NCBI GenBank assembly: GCA_021404565.1
Contig: JAAWWF010000029.1
Location: 124,001-188,000, forward strand
Length of the DNA: 64,000 bases
Reading direction: 5' to 3'
Source of the DNA: Roseivirga sp.
GTDB lineage: Bacteria; Bacteroidota; Bacteroidia; Cytophagales; Cyclobacteriaceae
Of the stretch, positions 63,467 to 64,000 are shown piece after piece. Position 1 is the first letter of the stretch, and each line of letters begins with the position of its first letter. Made by a program: the position numbers and the translations under genes. A model generated the notes under the pieces. That model ran no database searches. It was not told the origin of the DNA and saw only the letters and a program-made list of their open reading frames with translations.

Positions 63467-64000
63467 TTAGCCTATGGTATAGGTGTACTTCAATGCCAGC
63501 ACATGGGTGATTTCATCAATGGGGGTGCCCAGGGTAGTTTCATAGCGGTAGAAGATACCAAACTCACCCACCTTTTTATACTTGCGCTCTGTGCCGAAAG
63601 TAAACCGGATGGAATTTTCAATGCCTGCTGCATCTTTGTTCAGGCCCAGAAAGTACTCTGCGTTGAACTGAGGATCGTACTTCCAGTTTTTAATTTTATA
63701 GGTAGCACCGGATCTCCAGCGGAAAAACCTCCGTGAAATATCACCATCTGCCTCTGAAAGCCCCACTTCATTGCGGTGCTGATAGAGCAGGCGATGTTTG
63801 AGCTCAAAGCGGTCCATGTCATGTTTGGCACTAAGTCCCAGTTGATATCGGAAATGATCTTCAAAACCCTGTCTGTTACCGCGATTATCATTTCGGGTGA
63901 TGTAACGTGTGGTTAATAAAAGGTCCAGAAATTTATTCAGTTCAAACTTGATACCCAGCTCGCTATGATAGTTTTTAAGTGCATTGGCGTCATCGTCAAA
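63467..64000 (-). CDS. DUF2490-like outer-membrane beta-barrel protein (N-terminus off window)
   Basis: The visible 177 codons run in frame from the right edge to the stop at 63467, so the N-terminus and any signal peptide are not seen. Alternating strands with aromatic girdles read FELNKFLDLLLTTRYITR, HFRYQLGLSAKHD, FELKHRLLYQHRNEVG, FFRWRSGATYKIKNW, FNAEYFLGLNKD, SIRFTFGTERKYKK, VGEFGIFYRYET and THVLALKYTYTIG. This fits DUF2490 family proteins, predicted porin-like barrels. Its stop is 7 bp from the convergent stop of the preceding gene. Confidence 0.8.
   Translation of the reverse strand, partial: FDDDANALKNYHSELGIKFELNKFLDLLLTTRYITRNDNRGNRQGFEDHFRYQLGLSAKHDMDRFELKHRLLYQHRNEVGLSEADGDISRRFFRWRSGATYKIKNWKYDPQFNAEYFLGLNKDAAGIENSIRFTFGTERKYKKVGEFGIFYRYETTLGTPIDEITHVLALKYTYTIG

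Overview
The window looks like a Bacteroidota chromosome, probably a marine Cytophagales-type bacterium. The evidence is weak Shine-Dalgarno use, TTTG / TAnnTTTG-type promoters, orphan FtsX-type permeases, LytTR and membrane-AraC regulators, YceI and DUF2490-like proteins, and a Na+-translocating NADH:quinone reductase (nqr) operon. No rRNA, tRNA, IS element, phage or CRISPR array was seen.

Region 1 (1-42389) dominates. At the left edge, on the minus strand, lies an NtrC-type sigma-54-dependent response regulator whose C-terminus runs off the window. Divergent from it, 17 consecutive plus-strand genes encode full-length (774-816 aa) duplicated FtsX/MacB-type permeases with no ATPase, kinase or other gene among them. 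They form two blocks, genes 1-9 and genes 10-17. Each block is preceded by the same control module. It has two TGTAT..AAAACAAAC sites 23 bp apart, then a -24/-12-like element (TTGGCA...TTTTGG) exactly 93 bp downstream of the first site. The modules align without gaps at an offset of 21,764 bp. The simplest reading is one regulon: the adjacent regulator binds the paired upstream sites and fires both permease operons through sigma-54. A hairpin plus T-run that could end block 1 sits inside the second module.

Region 2 (42394-53744) is mixed accessory content. It holds two tandem small membrane paralogues preceded by a 20-bp palindrome, a small coiled-coil protein, a membrane-bound LytTR regulator, a secreted YceI-like protein with a helical extension, two tandem secreted TPR-like paralogues, adenine deaminase, a PLDc_N-like membrane protein, a TIM-barrel sugar isomerase-like lipoprotein and a secreted six-hairpin glycosidase-like protein.

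Region 3 (53868-60279) is housekeeping: cmk, ispH, then nqrABCDE behind a good Bacteroidota promoter and closed by a strong terminator directly after nqrE. nqrF is not in this operon.

Region 4 (60380-64000) has two convergent lipoproteins, a membrane-anchored AraC-type regulator, a small secreted protein, and a DUF2490-like beta-barrel cut by the right edge. A 28-bp element with a perfect inverted repeat occurs upstream of both the AraC-type gene and the gene after it, with compensatory changes in its arms.
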